Positions 10,356-18,835 of a DNA stretch of 37,319 nt are shown here, in pieces; the first letter of the stretch is position 1, and each line of letters begins with the position of its first letter. Position numbers and translations under genes: made by a program. The notes beneath the pieces were generated by a model. It searched no databases and was not told the origin of the DNA. It was given only the letters and a program-made list of their open reading frames with translations. Source of the DNA: Buttiauxella izardii (GTDB lineage Bacteria > Pseudomonadota > Gammaproteobacteria > Enterobacterales > Enterobacteriaceae); contig NZ_QZWH01000053.1 in assembly GCF_003601925.1 (NCBI RefSeq), forward strand, positions 1-37,319. The letters are read 5' to 3'.

Positions 10356-10990
10356 TGAACACACCTGCATTTCCTGCCGTGCCACAGCGGCTGGGTTTGT
10401 ACCCGGTGGTCGATACCGTTGGATGGATTGAACGCCTGTTGGGAGCAGGCGTGCGCACCATTCAGTTACGTATTAAAGATAAACACGACGATGACGTTGA
10501 AGCGGATATTGTTGCAGCCATCAAACTGAGCCAGCGCCACGAAGCGCGTTTGTTTATTAACGACTACTGGCGGCTGGCGATAAAGCACCGCGCTTACGGC
10601 GTGCACCTCGGCCAGGAAGATATGGATGTGGCAAATCTGGACGCTATTCGCGATGCCGGTTTGCGACTGGGGCTTTCGACTCACGACAATATGGAAATGG
10701 ATCGCGCCCTGGCTGCACGTCCTTCTTATATTGCCCTGGGGCATGTTTTCCCGACCAATACCAAGCAAATGCCTTCGGCCCCGCAAGGGCTTACACAGCT
10801 TGCAGCGCATATCAAAACGCTGGGCGATTACCCGACTGTCGCCATTGGTGGAATCAGCATTGACCGAGTTCCTGCGGTGCTGGCAACCGGCGTGGGCAGT
10901 GTTGCTGTGGTGAGCGCAATCACTCACGCCGCCGATTGGCGAGCGGCTACCGCTCAGCTTCTTGAACTGGTGGGAGCTGGCGATGAATGA
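10355..10990 (+). CDS. thiE: ThiE, thiamin-phosphate synthase
   Basis: ThiE couples HMP pyrophosphate with the thiazole phosphate to give thiamin monophosphate. The 211 residues equal the E. coli protein. It is a TIM barrel with family motifs [33 protein letters not shown] (pyrophosphate and metal binding), [11 protein letters not shown] and the glycine-rich VAIGGI. A strong ribosome binding site (AGGAGG) lies in the end of thiC and the start overlaps the thiC stop. It overlaps thiF by 8 bp, so translation along the operon is likely coupled. Confidence 0.99.
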
Positions 10991-11738
10991 CACCGATTTC
11001 ATGCGCTACAGCCGCCAGATGTTGCTCGAAGACATCGCGCTCGAAGGGCAACAAAAGCTCCTCGCCAGCAAAGTGCTCATCGTCGGACTCGGTGGGCTGG
11101 GTTCCCCGGCAGCGCTGTATCTGGCGGCGGCGGGCGTCGGCACGCTGATTCTGGCGGACGATGACAACGTGCATATCAGCAATCTACAGCGCCAGATTTT
11201 GTTTACCTCTGACGACCTCGAACAGCCGAAATCGCAAGTCGCGCAACGCCATCTTCAACGGCTTAATCCGGAGATTACGTTGCAGGTTATCGGCCAGCGG
11301 CTGGCTGGGGAATCGTTGAATCAGGCTGTGAAAGATGCCGATCTGGTACTGGATTGCAGCGATAACATGGCGACACGTCAGGCGATTAACGCCGCCTGTG
11401 TTTTACATAGCAAACCGCTGATTTCTGCCAGCGCGGTGGGGTTTGGTGGGCAGTTGATGGTATTGACGCCGCCGTGGGAAAACGGCTGTTATCGCTGCGT
11501 GTGGCCTGATGAACACGAGCCGGAACGCAACTGCCGTACTGCGGGCGTTATTGGCCCGGTGGTCGGCGTGATGGGAACGTTGCAGGCGCTGGAAGCAATC
11601 AAATTGTTGAGCGGCATGGCTCCTGCCACGGGTTCTTTGCGTCTGTTTGATGCCCGCCAACACAGTTGGCGCACGCTCACCATGCAGAAAGCGGCGGGAT
11701 GCCCGGTTTGTGGAGGGCAAAATGCACATCCACTTTAA
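10983..11738 (+). CDS. thiF: ThiF, ThiS adenylyltransferase
   Basis: ThiF activates the C-terminal glycine of ThiS by adenylation and forms the disulfide-linked intermediate used for sulfur transfer to the thiazole. It is an E1-like enzyme of 251 residues starting at ATG 10983, as in E. coli; a longer frame from 10962 is open but lacks family support. [13 protein letters not shown] (35-47) is the nucleotide-binding loop. The zinc ligands Cys169, Cys172, Cys240 and Cys243 are present (CYRC, CPVCGG), as is Cys184 in ERNCRTAG, the residue that bonds to ThiS. The thiS start lies inside its last codons (17-bp overlap). Confidence 0.98.
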   Translation: MNDTDFMRYSRQMLLEDIALEGQQKLLASKVLIVGLGGLGSPAALYLAAAGVGTLILADDDNVHISNLQRQILFTSDDLEQPKSQVAQRHLQRLNPEITLQVIGQRLAGESLNQAVKDADLVLDCSDNMATRQAINAACVLHSKPLISASAVGFGGQLMVLTPPWENGCYRCVWPDEHEPERNCRTAGVIGPVVGVMGTLQALEAIKLLSGMAPATGSLRLFDARQHSWRTLTMQKAAGCPVCGGQNAHPL

Positions 11739-11922
11739 CGATGAATCGATGCAGTGCGCGGAAAACCTGACGCTGGAAACCCTGCTGCAACAGATGCGTT
11801 TACTCAAGCCAGGCGTTGCACTTGCCATCAACCAGACGATTGTTCCGCGTGAACAATGGGAAACTCATTTGCTGCATGATGGCGACCATATCCTGCTTTT
11901 TCAGGCCATTGCCGGGGGTTAA
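11722..11922 (+). CDS. thiS: ThiS, sulfur carrier protein of thiazole synthesis
   Basis: ThiS is a ubiquitin-like protein whose C-terminal Gly-Gly carries sulfur as a thiocarboxylate to ThiG. Starting at ATG 11722 it has 66 residues, as in E. coli, and ends in [19 protein letters not shown] and DGDHILLFQ are typical. The frame is open further upstream but those codons only shadow thiF. It overlaps thiF by 17 bp and is followed one base later by the thiG start, which makes a fixed stoichiometry among the sulfur-transfer partners likely. Confidence 0.98.
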   Translation: MHIHFNDESMQCAENLTLETLLQQMRLLKPGVALAINQTIVPREQWETHLLHDGDHILLFQAIAGG

Positions 11923-11923
11923 C

Positions 11924-12703
11924 ATGCTACAGATTGCTGATAAAACTTTCTCATCACGCTTGTTCACCGGCACCGGGAAATTTTCTTCCCCACAGGTGAT
12001 GGTCGAGGCGATTCGCGCTTCAGGCTCACAACTGGTGACGCTGGCGATGAAACGTGTCGATTTACGTAACCCGAACGATGCCATTCTCGCTCCATTGCTC
12101 GACGCGGGCGTTCAACTATTGCCGAATACCTCCGGGGCCAAAACGGCGGATGAAGCGATTTTTGCCGCTCAACTGGCGCGGGAGGCGCTCGGCACAAACT
12201 GGGTCAAACTCGAAATCCACCCTGACGCTCGCTATTTATTGCCTGATCCTATCGAAACGCTAAAAGCAGCGGAGAAACTCGTCAAAATGGGTTTCGTAGT
12301 GCTGCCTTATTGCGGCGCGGATCCGGTTTTATGTAAACGGCTCGAAGAAACAGGATGCGCGGCAGTGATGCCGTTGGGCGCGCCGATTGGTTCAAACCAG
12401 GGCTTACAAACCCGTGCATTTCTGGAAATTATTATCGAGCAATCCCGCATTCCGGTCGTAGTGGATGCGGGAATTGGCGCACCCAGTCACGCCGCACAAG
12501 CGCTGGAAATGGGCGCTTCGGCGGTGCTGGTGAATACCGCCATTGCCGTTGCGCGTAATCCAGTTCAGATGGCACATGCTTTCCGCCTCGCCGTTGAAGC
12601 TGGCGCGATAGCGGCTCAGTCTGGTTTGGGGCCACGCCACCAGCAGGCACAAGCGTCCAGCCCGTTAACCCAGTTTCTGCAATTCAGCCAGGAGGGGGCG
12701 TGA
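11924..12703 (+). CDS. thiG: ThiG, thiazole synthase
   Basis: ThiG condenses 1-deoxyxylulose 5-phosphate, dehydroglycine and ThiS-thiocarboxylate into the thiazole phosphate. The ATG at 11924 begins the family N-terminus [20 protein letters not shown], giving 259 residues (256 in E. coli); the open frame starting at 11816 lies inside thiS and is not used. Lys95 in [10 protein letters not shown] is the Schiff-base lysine. Phosphate-binding glycines are in VVDAGIG and the segment ending LVNTAIA. The C-terminal part after SGLGPRHQ differs from E. coli and is slightly longer. Its stop overlaps the thiH start. Confidence 0.98.
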   Translation: MLQIADKTFSSRLFTGTGKFSSPQVMVEAIRASGSQLVTLAMKRVDLRNPNDAILAPLLDAGVQLLPNTSGAKTADEAIFAAQLAREALGTNWVKLEIHPDARYLLPDPIETLKAAEKLVKMGFVVLPYCGADPVLCKRLEETGCAAVMPLGAPIGSNQGLQTRAFLEIIIEQSRIPVVVDAGIGAPSHAAQALEMGASAVLVNTAIAVARNPVQMAHAFRLAVEAGAIAAQSGLGPRHQQAQASSPLTQFLQFSQEGA

Positions 12704-13833
12704 TGGCGCAAACCTTCACCGACCGCTGGCAGGAACTCGACTGGGACGACATCACGCTTCGCATCAACAGTAAAACGGCTGCCGACGTAGAGCGTGCGTT
12801 AAGCGCCCGCAAAATCACGCGCGATGATCTCATGGCTTTGCTCTCTCCTGCCGCCAGCGGATTTCTGGAACCGCTCGCGCAAAAAGCACAGCTTTTAACT
12901 CGCCAGCGTTTCGGCAACACGGTGAGTTTTTATGTGCCGCTTTATCTCTCAAATCTCTGCGCTAACGATTGTACTTATTGCGGTTTTTCGATGAGCAATA
13001 AGCTCAAACGTAAAACGCTGGATGAGCAAGAAATCGAGCGGGAATGCGAGGCGATTCGCAAACTGGGCTTTGAGCATTTGCTGTTAGTGACGGGAGAACA
13101 CCAGACCAAAGTCGGCATGGACTATTTTCGCCAGCATCTTCCGGCGATTCGCCGCCAGTTCAGCTCGCTGCAAATGGAAGTGCAACCGCTCGATGAACAC
13201 GAATATGCCGAGCTGAAAATGCTCGGGCTGGATGGCGTGATGGTTTACCAGGAGACTTATCATCAGGGGGTTTACGGACAGCATCATTTGCGCGGCAATA
13301 AGCAGGATTTCTTCTGGCGCCTGGAAACGCCGGACAGGCTTGGCCGAGCGGGAATCGACAAAATTGGCCTGGGTGCACTAATTGGGTTATCGGATAGCTG
13401 GCGAACCGACTGTTTTATGGTGGCTGAACATCTTTTGTGGCTCCAGCAAAAATACTGGCAAAGCCGCTATTCGATTTCATTTCCGCGTTTACGCCCGTGT
13501 GCGGGCGGTGTGGAACCGGCATCGGTGATGACGGAAAGCCAGCTTGTGCAGGTGATCTGCGCATTTCGCCTGCTCGCGCCCAACGTGGAGCTTTCCCTTT
13601 CTACGCGGGAATCGCCGTGGTTCCGGGACCATATGATCCCGCTCGCCATCAACAATGTCAGTGCGTTTTCAAAAACCCAGCCTGGTGGTTACGCCGATAA
13701 TCACCCTGAGCTTGAGCAGTTTGCGCCACACGATGGGCGCACGCCTGCGGAAGTGGCAATGGCATTGATTCAATCCGGCTTACAACCGGTTTGGAAAGAC
13801 TGGGATAGTTATTTGGGAAGAGCCTCGCAGTAG
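12703..13833 (+). CDS. thiH: ThiH, tyrosine lyase (dehydroglycine synthase)
   Basis: ThiH is a radical-SAM enzyme that cleaves tyrosine to p-cresol and dehydroglycine, the glycine imine used by ThiG. Starting at ATG 12703 it has 376 residues (377 in E. coli). An in-frame GTG lies one codon earlier, but the ATG directly overlapping the thiG stop and preceded by GGAGGGGGC is preferred. The [4Fe-4S]/SAM motif CxxxCxxC is Cys86, Cys90, Cys93 in LCANDCTYCGF. The C-terminus matches (KDWDSYLGRASQ). It is the last gene of the thiamin operon. Confidence 0.98.
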   Translation: MAQTFTDRWQELDWDDITLRINSKTAADVERALSARKITRDDLMALLSPAASGFLEPLAQKAQLLTRQRFGNTVSFYVPLYLSNLCANDCTYCGFSMSNKLKRKTLDEQEIERECEAIRKLGFEHLLLVTGEHQTKVGMDYFRQHLPAIRRQFSSLQMEVQPLDEHEYAELKMLGLDGVMVYQETYHQGVYGQHHLRGNKQDFFWRLETPDRLGRAGIDKIGLGALIGLSDSWRTDCFMVAEHLLWLQQKYWQSRYSISFPRLRPCAGGVEPASVMTESQLVQVICAFRLLAPNVELSLSTRESPWFRDHMIPLAINNVSAFSKTQPGGYADNHPELEQFAPHDGRTPAEVAMALIQSGLQPVWKDWDSYLGRASQ

Positions 13834-13929
13834 TTTTGCAATGTTACAGACCGAGCAAAAAAGTTCTGGAAGCATGCCGAAGGGCAGTTAATACGCCGTT
13901 GTGACGAGAACTTGCATGAAATATTGTCT

Positions 13930-13987
13930 CCCCGTCGGACTCCGAACCCGACCGGGGCGGCAAATACCCCTTCCCATTGCCGCCCCG
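13930..13987. repeat. Nested inverted repeats between thiH and the SIS gene
   Basis: CGGGGCGGCAA (13953-13963) and TTGCCGCCCCG (13977-13987) are a perfect 11-bp inverted repeat with a 13-nt loop. The segment CCCCGTCGG (13930-13938) can alternatively pair with the CCGACCGGGG around 13948-13957, so two folds compete. It lies between the convergent ends of thiH and the SIS gene and probably serves as a terminator in one or both directions, although neither side has a proper U-tract. Confidence 0.6.
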
Positions 13988-13996
13988 CCTTCTCGG

Positions 13997-15142
13997 TTAA
14001 TAAACGGTGACTTTCGCGACCTTCGCGACTTTCCCGTCACTGGAAGGGGTATCGGGTGTTACGCCCAGCGCAATGGCACTGTACAAACCTGCCAACTGTG
14101 CGAAGACGACATAAATTAATGACGCCCAGGATTCATGGAAATCGGCCAACTCAGGAGCAGCAAAATGATAATAGTGATCCCCCGCTTTAAAACCACCAGG
14201 CAACGCATCGTGGCCTATAGCAATAACTTGCGCCGCCCTGCTGCGCTCACGAGTCAGTTCCGCCATCATGTCGATGTCATAACGATGAATTTCCGGACGA
14301 GCAGCAAGATAGCCGATAACGGTGGCATCACGATTAATAATAAGCTTCGGCCCGTGACGGAATTCCAGCATCGAATGCCACGCAGTCATAACCTGACCAC
14401 TGCCCATTTCGAGCATTTTGAGGCTGGTTTCACAGGCCACCGCTTTTAGTGACAAAGAACCTACGGCAACCACATTGTTACGAGATTCTGCCGCCCACTG
14501 TTCAATATCGCCAGCGTAGTGAGCCAGGAAGTGGTTCGCGCCCCGTTGCAAAATCGGCAGCACTTTCGCAGCTTCATCCCAACCCGCAGGAGCGACAAGC
14601 AACATCAGATACCATAGAGGAACAGTAAACTCGGAAGTGGCAGCAAAACTTCCGTTAGACGTCCCTTCCGGGACGGGAACAAAAAGCCCTTCAGAGTGTT
14701 GTTGAGCAAGCTGAGCCAGGCGACTGTTGGCGTTATTCGTCACGGCCAGATGGCGCATTTTCGGGTTGTGGGCGAGTGCGCGTTCCACGACTTTGACGGT
14801 TTCCGGTGTGTTGCCAGAGCTGCTCACAGAAACCAATACGCTATTTTCATTCAGGCTTTCGGGGGTGAGCACCAGATCGGTTGCTGGAATGACATCAATT
14901 TGATTTGGCACCTGAGTTCGCAGCCAATTCACACAAGCCTGAGCTGCCAACAAAGACGAGCCAGCACCGGTAATCACGATGCGAGTTTTGGCATCACTTT
15001 TTTCCCAGAATGCGTGAATGTCAGACTGGCGCGCTTTGACGTTCTCCAGCCCTTCTTGCCATAAACGCGGCTGAGCCGTGATGGCTGCAACGGTCAAACT
15101 GGCTCCCTTTTGCTGCCAGTACGCTTCATTATGATTTAACAT
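13997..15142 (-). CDS. AgaS-type SIS-domain sugar-phosphate isomerase/deaminase
   Basis: This 381-residue protein has two SIS (sugar isomerase) domains. The first shows ITGAGSS (57-63) and SSSGNTPET (107-115), which bind phosphosugar; the second shows EFRHGPK (260-266). The C-terminal TPDTPSSDG (362-370) is characteristic of the AgaS family, whose E. coli member (384 residues) acts as a galactosamine-6-phosphate deaminase/isomerase. The closest reading is therefore a ketose/aldose isomerase or hexosamine-6-phosphate deaminase; a fructosamine deglycase of the FrlB type is less likely given length and C-terminus. It is divergent from the GntR gene (103 bp), with AGGTGG before the ATG. The C-terminal VAKVAKV is encoded by a short tandem repeat. 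Cytoplasmic; substrate unknown. Confidence 0.85.
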   Translation of the reverse strand: MLNHNEAYWQQKGASLTVAAITAQPRLWQEGLENVKARQSDIHAFWEKSDAKTRIVITGAGSSLLAAQACVNWLRTQVPNQIDVIPATDLVLTPESLNENSVLVSVSSSGNTPETVKVVERALAHNPKMRHLAVTNNANSRLAQLAQQHSEGLFVPVPEGTSNGSFAATSEFTVPLWYLMLLVAPAGWDEAAKVLPILQRGANHFLAHYAGDIEQWAAESRNNVVAVGSLSLKAVACETSLKMLEMGSGQVMTAWHSMLEFRHGPKLIINRDATVIGYLAARPEIHRYDIDMMAELTRERSRAAQVIAIGHDALPGGFKAGDHYYHFAAPELADFHESWASLIYVVFAQLAGLYSAIALGVTPDTPSSDGKVAKVAKVTVY

Positions 15143-15245
15143 GTTTATTTTCCACCTGTTATGAAACTTGCACCGCGCCGGATAAGTGCTTTAGCATGCC
15201 GACACTCGCGCTTCCTTATTCATTAACGACCCTATCGGGGGAACC

Positions 15246-15977
15246 ATGAAACCGGTATACATCCTTATTCGCGATACTCTTAAGCGCGATATTCAGAACC
15301 AAAAATACCCGGTTGGCTCCCTGATCCCTTCTGAGCGCGAGCTGGCGGAAACCTACCAGGTCACGCGTGCTACGGTACAAAAAGCCATTGCTCAGATGGA
15401 GCAAGAAGGCCTGGTTAAAAAAGTGATTGGTAAAGGCACCTACGTAAACCGTACCTTTGCGCCGCCGGTTTATCTGCTCAACCCTGATGGCGAAAGCAGT
15501 GCGCTGGGCGTGACCAAAGAGCTGAGCGGCAAAGTCACCATCACCAGCCGCCTGATTTACCATGTTCAGCAACCTGCCGGGGATTACCTGGCAAACCAGT
15601 TTGGCGTCCCGGCAACCGAGCCCGTTCATGCCATCCGTCGTGTTCGTCTGTTTGACGGCGCTCCCGTACTGGTCGAGGACAGCTATATTCCGTTAGCGAT
15701 TGTCGATGCCATCGACGACGATGTTCTGCAAAACCATTCGCTCTACGCCTTCATCGAAGAAAAGTGCCAGCAAAAAATCGGTGGTACGGACTCCCTGGTC
15801 AGCGCCAGTCTGTTTGATGAAGCCATGGCAAAGCTGTTAGATATCCCCGTCAACTCACCTATGCTGCACATCAAAGAAAGCACATGGCTTGAGGACGGCA
15901 CGGTGTTTAACTATTCGTGGAGCTACAACCGTGGCGACCTCTTCAGAATGCGCAGCCGGAAAAACCTTATTCCTTAA
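15246..15977 (+). CDS. GntR/HutC-family repressor with UTRA domain
   Basis: This is a 243-residue transcription regulator. The N-terminal winged helix-turn-helix (about 5-68) contains SERELAETYQVTRATVQKAIAQMEQEGLVKK and the wing GKGTYV. The rest is a UTRA ligand-binding domain (about 90-235), including VHAIRRVRLFDGAPVLVEDSYIP. Regulators of this subfamily usually sense sugar phosphates or related metabolites and bind short palindromes. The GTGGTATATACCAC palindrome at 18658-18671 resembles the operators of UTRA-type sugar repressors and is the best candidate target. It is divergent from the SIS gene, and its last 11 bp overlap the end of the convergent glycosidase gene. Confidence 0.93.
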   Translation: MKPVYILIRDTLKRDIQNQKYPVGSLIPSERELAETYQVTRATVQKAIAQMEQEGLVKKVIGKGTYVNRTFAPPVYLLNPDGESSALGVTKELSGKVTITSRLIYHVQQPAGDYLANQFGVPATEPVHAIRRVRLFDGAPVLVEDSYIPLAIVDAIDDDVLQNHSLYAFIEEKCQQKIGGTDSLVSASLFDEAMAKLLDIPVNSPMLHIKESTWLEDGTVFNYSWSYNRGDLFRMRSRKNLIP

Positions 15978-17280
15978 AGAATTGCGGTAAATATTCACGG
16001 TGCGCTTCGAGCAGCTCATCAAGCACTACTTTTGCTACTTTGCCTGACGGCACCAGCGGATTCAGCGTCAGAGCCTGCAATGCTGCGCCGTAATCGCCCG
16101 TGACTGCGGCTTCCACCGCCATTTCTTCCCAGGATTTCATTAGCGAAACTAACCCTGAAACGGTGGCGGGTAGCGGATCGTTATTCAGTGGAATTGCCCC
16201 GTAGCGGCCAATAACACAGGTTGTTTCGATGGCAACGTTGTCCGGCAGTGAACGAATCGCGCCGTTGTTGCGCACGTTTACCGTCATCAACAGATTTTTG
16301 TCGTTATAGATTGCACTGATAAGTTCACAGGCGGCTTCGGAGTAATACGCCCCGCCGCGTTGTTCAAGCTGCTTAGGTTTTTCATGCAGTTGCGGATTTC
16401 GGTAGAGCTCGAATAACTCATGCTCCACCGCCTGCACGACTTCCCCACGCGTACCATGTTCTTCAAATTCTTGAAGCTGCTTTTCCAGAACGTCACTGGT
16501 GGCGTAGTAATACTGATGATATGGGCAAGGGATGACGCCAAGATGCTGGATTTGCTCCTGAAGCCAGGGAATATCCGGGATGTTTTTTGGTTTATGCGCG
16601 CTGTCATACTTGAGATTGCGTAACACATCCGGCATCACATCTTTGCCGTCCATGTACACGTGTGTGCCATAAAGAAAATGATTCAGCCCCACGAGTTGCA
16701 GCAGGAAGCGGGATTTATCCACGCCCAGAATTTCTGCCACCATGCGCTGCATGGATTGGGACAGATTACACAGACCAACGCATTTGATTTTGCTGTGCTT
16801 AATCACCGCTTCAGTGACAATGCCGCTCGGATTGGTGAAGTTAATCAGCCAGGCATCCGGGCATAGTTCTTCCATGTCGCGACAGATATCCAGGATCACA
16901 GGAATAGTACGCAGTGCCTTCGCTAACCCACCAGCGCCGTTTGTCTCCTGGCCGATAAGCCCGTGTGACAATGGAATCCGTTCATCTTTGATACGGGCGT
17001 CGAGCTGCCCGACACGAAGTTGGGTAGTTACAAAGTCGGCATCTTTTAATGCTTCGCGGCGGTCGAGCGTCAAATGCACCTGGCAATCAATGCCTGCGGC
17101 TTCAACCATGCGCTTTGCCAGATTACCCACGATTTCCAGTTTCTCGCGCCCTGCCTTGACATCCACCAGCCAGATTTCACTAATTGGCATTTCCGCATAA
17201 CGCTGGATAAAACCTTCAATGATCTCTGGCGTATAAGAGCTACCGCCGCCGATGGTCACAACTTTCAATTTATTATTCAT
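15967..17280 (-). CDS. Family-4 glycoside hydrolase, LicH-like 6-phospho-beta-glucosidase
   Basis: This 437-residue enzyme should hydrolyse a 6-phosphorylated beta-glycoside delivered by the PTS. Family 4 enzymes use NAD+ and Mn2+, oxidising C3 and eliminating the leaving group. The NAD-binding start VVTIGGGSSYTPEI (7-20), GQETNGAGG (110-118) and NFTNPSG (147-153) are present. The metal ligands are Cys171 in GLCNLS and His201 in GLNHF, and the tyrosine-rich PCPYHQYYY (251-259) lies in the catalytic region. The sequence is closest to Bacillus LicH-type enzymes, but LicH has CNVP where this has CNLSQ. Its start overlaps the IIC stop by 8 bp, so the two form an operon, and its end overlaps the GntR gene tail to tail. 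Confidence 0.93.
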   Translation of the reverse strand: MNNKLKVVTIGGGSSYTPEIIEGFIQRYAEMPISEIWLVDVKAGREKLEIVGNLAKRMVEAAGIDCQVHLTLDRREALKDADFVTTQLRVGQLDARIKDERIPLSHGLIGQETNGAGGLAKALRTIPVILDICRDMEELCPDAWLINFTNPSGIVTEAVIKHSKIKCVGLCNLSQSMQRMVAEILGVDKSRFLLQLVGLNHFLYGTHVYMDGKDVMPDVLRNLKYDSAHKPKNIPDIPWLQEQIQHLGVIPCPYHQYYYATSDVLEKQLQEFEEHGTRGEVVQAVEHELFELYRNPQLHEKPKQLEQRGGAYYSEAACELISAIYNDKNLLMTVNVRNNGAIRSLPDNVAIETTCVIGRYGAIPLNNDPLPATVSGLVSLMKSWEEMAVEAAVTGDYGAALQALTLNPLVPSGKVAKVVLDELLEAHREYLPQFFKE

Positions 17281-18625
17281 TACGCAATCCTTCTTTATAT
17301 TCCAGGATTACTTCATCCTGATTAACGTTGTTTTCTTCCTGCTCGTTTTCATCACGTAGATATTGTTTATCCAGCGTCATCACGAACGGGTAATAGATTG
17401 TCATTGCTACGGCAAGGTTAATGGCCTGGAATAACATGCCTTTCCAGCCGCAGATTAAAAACCCGCTGATAAAGATCGGCGTCGTCCAGGGAATTTCTAA
17501 GCCAGATGTAAGAGGTAACCACCCAAAAGCCATTGCACTATAGGTAATTACGCACAACACAACCGGAACGATGATAAAAGGAATAAACAACAGCGGGTTC
17601 AAGGCAATGGGCACACCAAAAATGATCGGTTCATTAATATTAAATATCGCTGCGGGGGATGCCAGTTTCGCGATTTCACGCATGCGCTTGCTCTTCGCAC
17701 GGAATAGCATCACTAATAACATCGCGAGGGTAAAACCGGTTCCTCCACAAATTAAAAACACATCGCGGAATTGTTGAGTAATAATGTTGACCGGTGGCAA
17801 CCCTTGCTTCATCGCCTGCATGTTCTCAAGCGTCAGCGAACGCCAGATTGGCCCCATAATCGCCGTAACAATAGAATCGCCATGCAGGCCAAAGAACCAG
17901 AAGAAACTGACAAAGAACTCCGCCACCATCTGCGAAGGCAAGGTGTTCCCAAGTTGCATCATCGGTGCTTGCAGGACTTTGAAGATCATCTCCTGTGCGG
18001 TGCCAAACGGCGTGATTTCAAATAACAAGCGAGTCAGCCAAAATATCAGCACGATTAGAAACGATGGGATTAACGAACTAAAGCTATTAGCCACTGCGGG
18101 CGGCACGCTTGATGGCATAGAAATCATCAAACGTGGGTGGTTGAATAAGCGGTATAAACGAACGGCGGTCAGGGTAATGATCAGTGATAAAAACAAGCCC
18201 TGTGCGCCGAGTGCAAATGTGGGAATGACATCACTAATCACTGCTCCATTGTCCTGGGGTAATTTGTAAGGTGTGACAATCAAAAAACTGACAAGGGAAA
18301 TTAACACACAGGATATTTCATTAAGCTGCCAGCGTTTAGCCAGGCTAATACTGGTACTCACCACGACCAACAAAGCCATGACTGAATAAGTTGCATCCAG
18401 CACATAGTTTAATTGGCCAATAAACTTCTCACCAAAATGATGAACGATAAATTCGTTGTAGCCCGGGATGGGTAAATTCGCTATCAGCAAAAAGAAAGAA
18501 CCAATAATCAGAAATGGCATAATCCGAATGAAGCCATCTTTGATGGCAGAGAGATAATCATTCCCTTCAATCTTCATTGCCAGAGGCAATATTTTCCTTT
18601 CCATAAATGCAGTGAAATTGTTCAT
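17273..18625 (-). CDS. PTS lactose/cellobiose-family IIC permease
   Basis: This is the membrane-embedded transport subunit (CelB/ChbC family) that moves a disaccharide inward while IIB phosphorylates it. From ATG 18625 it has 450 residues; the frame also opens at a GTG four codons earlier, but GTGAG there is better read as the ribosome binding site. The sequence alternates about ten hydrophobic segments with short loops, and NINEPIIFGVPIALNP (around 330-345) is the family's substrate-site signature; the segment HGDSIVTAIMGP is also typical. The C-terminal tail (DENEQEENNVNQDE) is acidic and polar. It is co-transcribed with the glycosidase and is divergent from the IIB and IIA genes, instead of lying in one operon with them. 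Confidence 0.94.
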   Translation of the reverse strand: MNNFTAFMERKILPLAMKIEGNDYLSAIKDGFIRIMPFLIIGSFFLLIANLPIPGYNEFIVHHFGEKFIGQLNYVLDATYSVMALLVVVSTSISLAKRWQLNEISCVLISLVSFLIVTPYKLPQDNGAVISDVIPTFALGAQGLFLSLIITLTAVRLYRLFNHPRLMISMPSSVPPAVANSFSSLIPSFLIVLIFWLTRLLFEITPFGTAQEMIFKVLQAPMMQLGNTLPSQMVAEFFVSFFWFFGLHGDSIVTAIMGPIWRSLTLENMQAMKQGLPPVNIITQQFRDVFLICGGTGFTLAMLLVMLFRAKSKRMREIAKLASPAAIFNINEPIIFGVPIALNPLLFIPFIIVPVVLCVITYSAMAFGWLPLTSGLEIPWTTPIFISGFLICGWKGMLFQAINLAVAMTIYYPFVMTLDKQYLRDENEQEENNVNQDEVILEYKEGLRNE

Positions 18626-18657
18626 GTTGTGGCTCACTGTGCTGGTTTTTGTGTTGA

Positions 18658-18671
18658 GTGGTATATACCAC
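18658..18671. promoter_or_regulatory. 14-bp perfect palindrome, probable GntR operator
   Basis: GTGGTATATACCAC is perfectly self-complementary. It begins right after the -10 of the IIC promoter, covering the predicted start site and first transcribed bases. Its GGT-N-ACC core is like operators of UTRA-domain repressors such as NagR/DasR (GGTCTAGACC type), and the locus encodes such a repressor. No second copy was found near the SIS/gntR divergent region. Confidence 0.65.
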
Positions 18672-18679
18672 CTGATTGA

Positions 18680-18708
18680 AGACTATGTAGTTCGAGGTTT
18701 TCTGTCAA
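18680..18708 (-). promoter_or_regulatory. Promoter of the IIC-glycosidase operon
   Basis: On the minus strand a consensus -35 TTGACA (18703-18708) and a weak -10 TAGTCT (18680-18685) are separated by 17 bp. The probable operator palindrome follows immediately, so repression by blocking initiation fits. Confidence 0.6.
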
Positions 18709-18745
18709 TGGAGCGCAAATGAGTTTCCAGGGATTAAGCAGGTTT

Positions 18746-18761
18746 TGTGAGCGGCGGCACA
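18746..18761. promoter_or_regulatory. CRP-like site upstream of the IIC promoter
   Basis: TGTGA-GCGGCG-GCACA matches the CRP half-sites TGTGA-N6-TCACA at 9 of 10 bases. Its centre is about 80 bp upstream of the predicted IIC start, near one of the class I helical positions. It also resembles part of a lac operator, but that is probably coincidental. Confidence 0.5.
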
Positions 18762-18819
18762 ATCAAAGGCCGAATGGAAAACAAAAATGTAACCGGTTTC
18801 AGCCGTGACGAGTTTCTTT

Positions 18820-18835
18820 TGTGATACCTCACACA
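18820..18835. promoter_or_regulatory. CRP-like site upstream of the IIB-IIA operon
   Basis: TGTGA-TACCTC-ACACA matches the CRP consensus half-sites at 9 of 10 bases. A possible -10 for IIB is GATAAT (18874-18879) within the palindrome GATAATTATC, which would put the site near -60. The -35 (TTGTTG, 18853-18858) is weak and closely spaced, as expected for an activator-dependent promoter. Confidence 0.5.

Noticed and set aside
15146..15165. CCACCTG shared with the right flank of the 18658-18671 palindrome, as a second GntR half-site
   Set aside because: On the minus strand it is the ribosome binding site of the SIS gene (AGGTGG), and the symmetric half is absent.
18744..18765. Resemblance to the lac operator (TTGTGAGCGG)
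   Set aside because: The second half does not match the operator and no LacI-type regulator is encoded here; the CRP reading explains the symmetry better.
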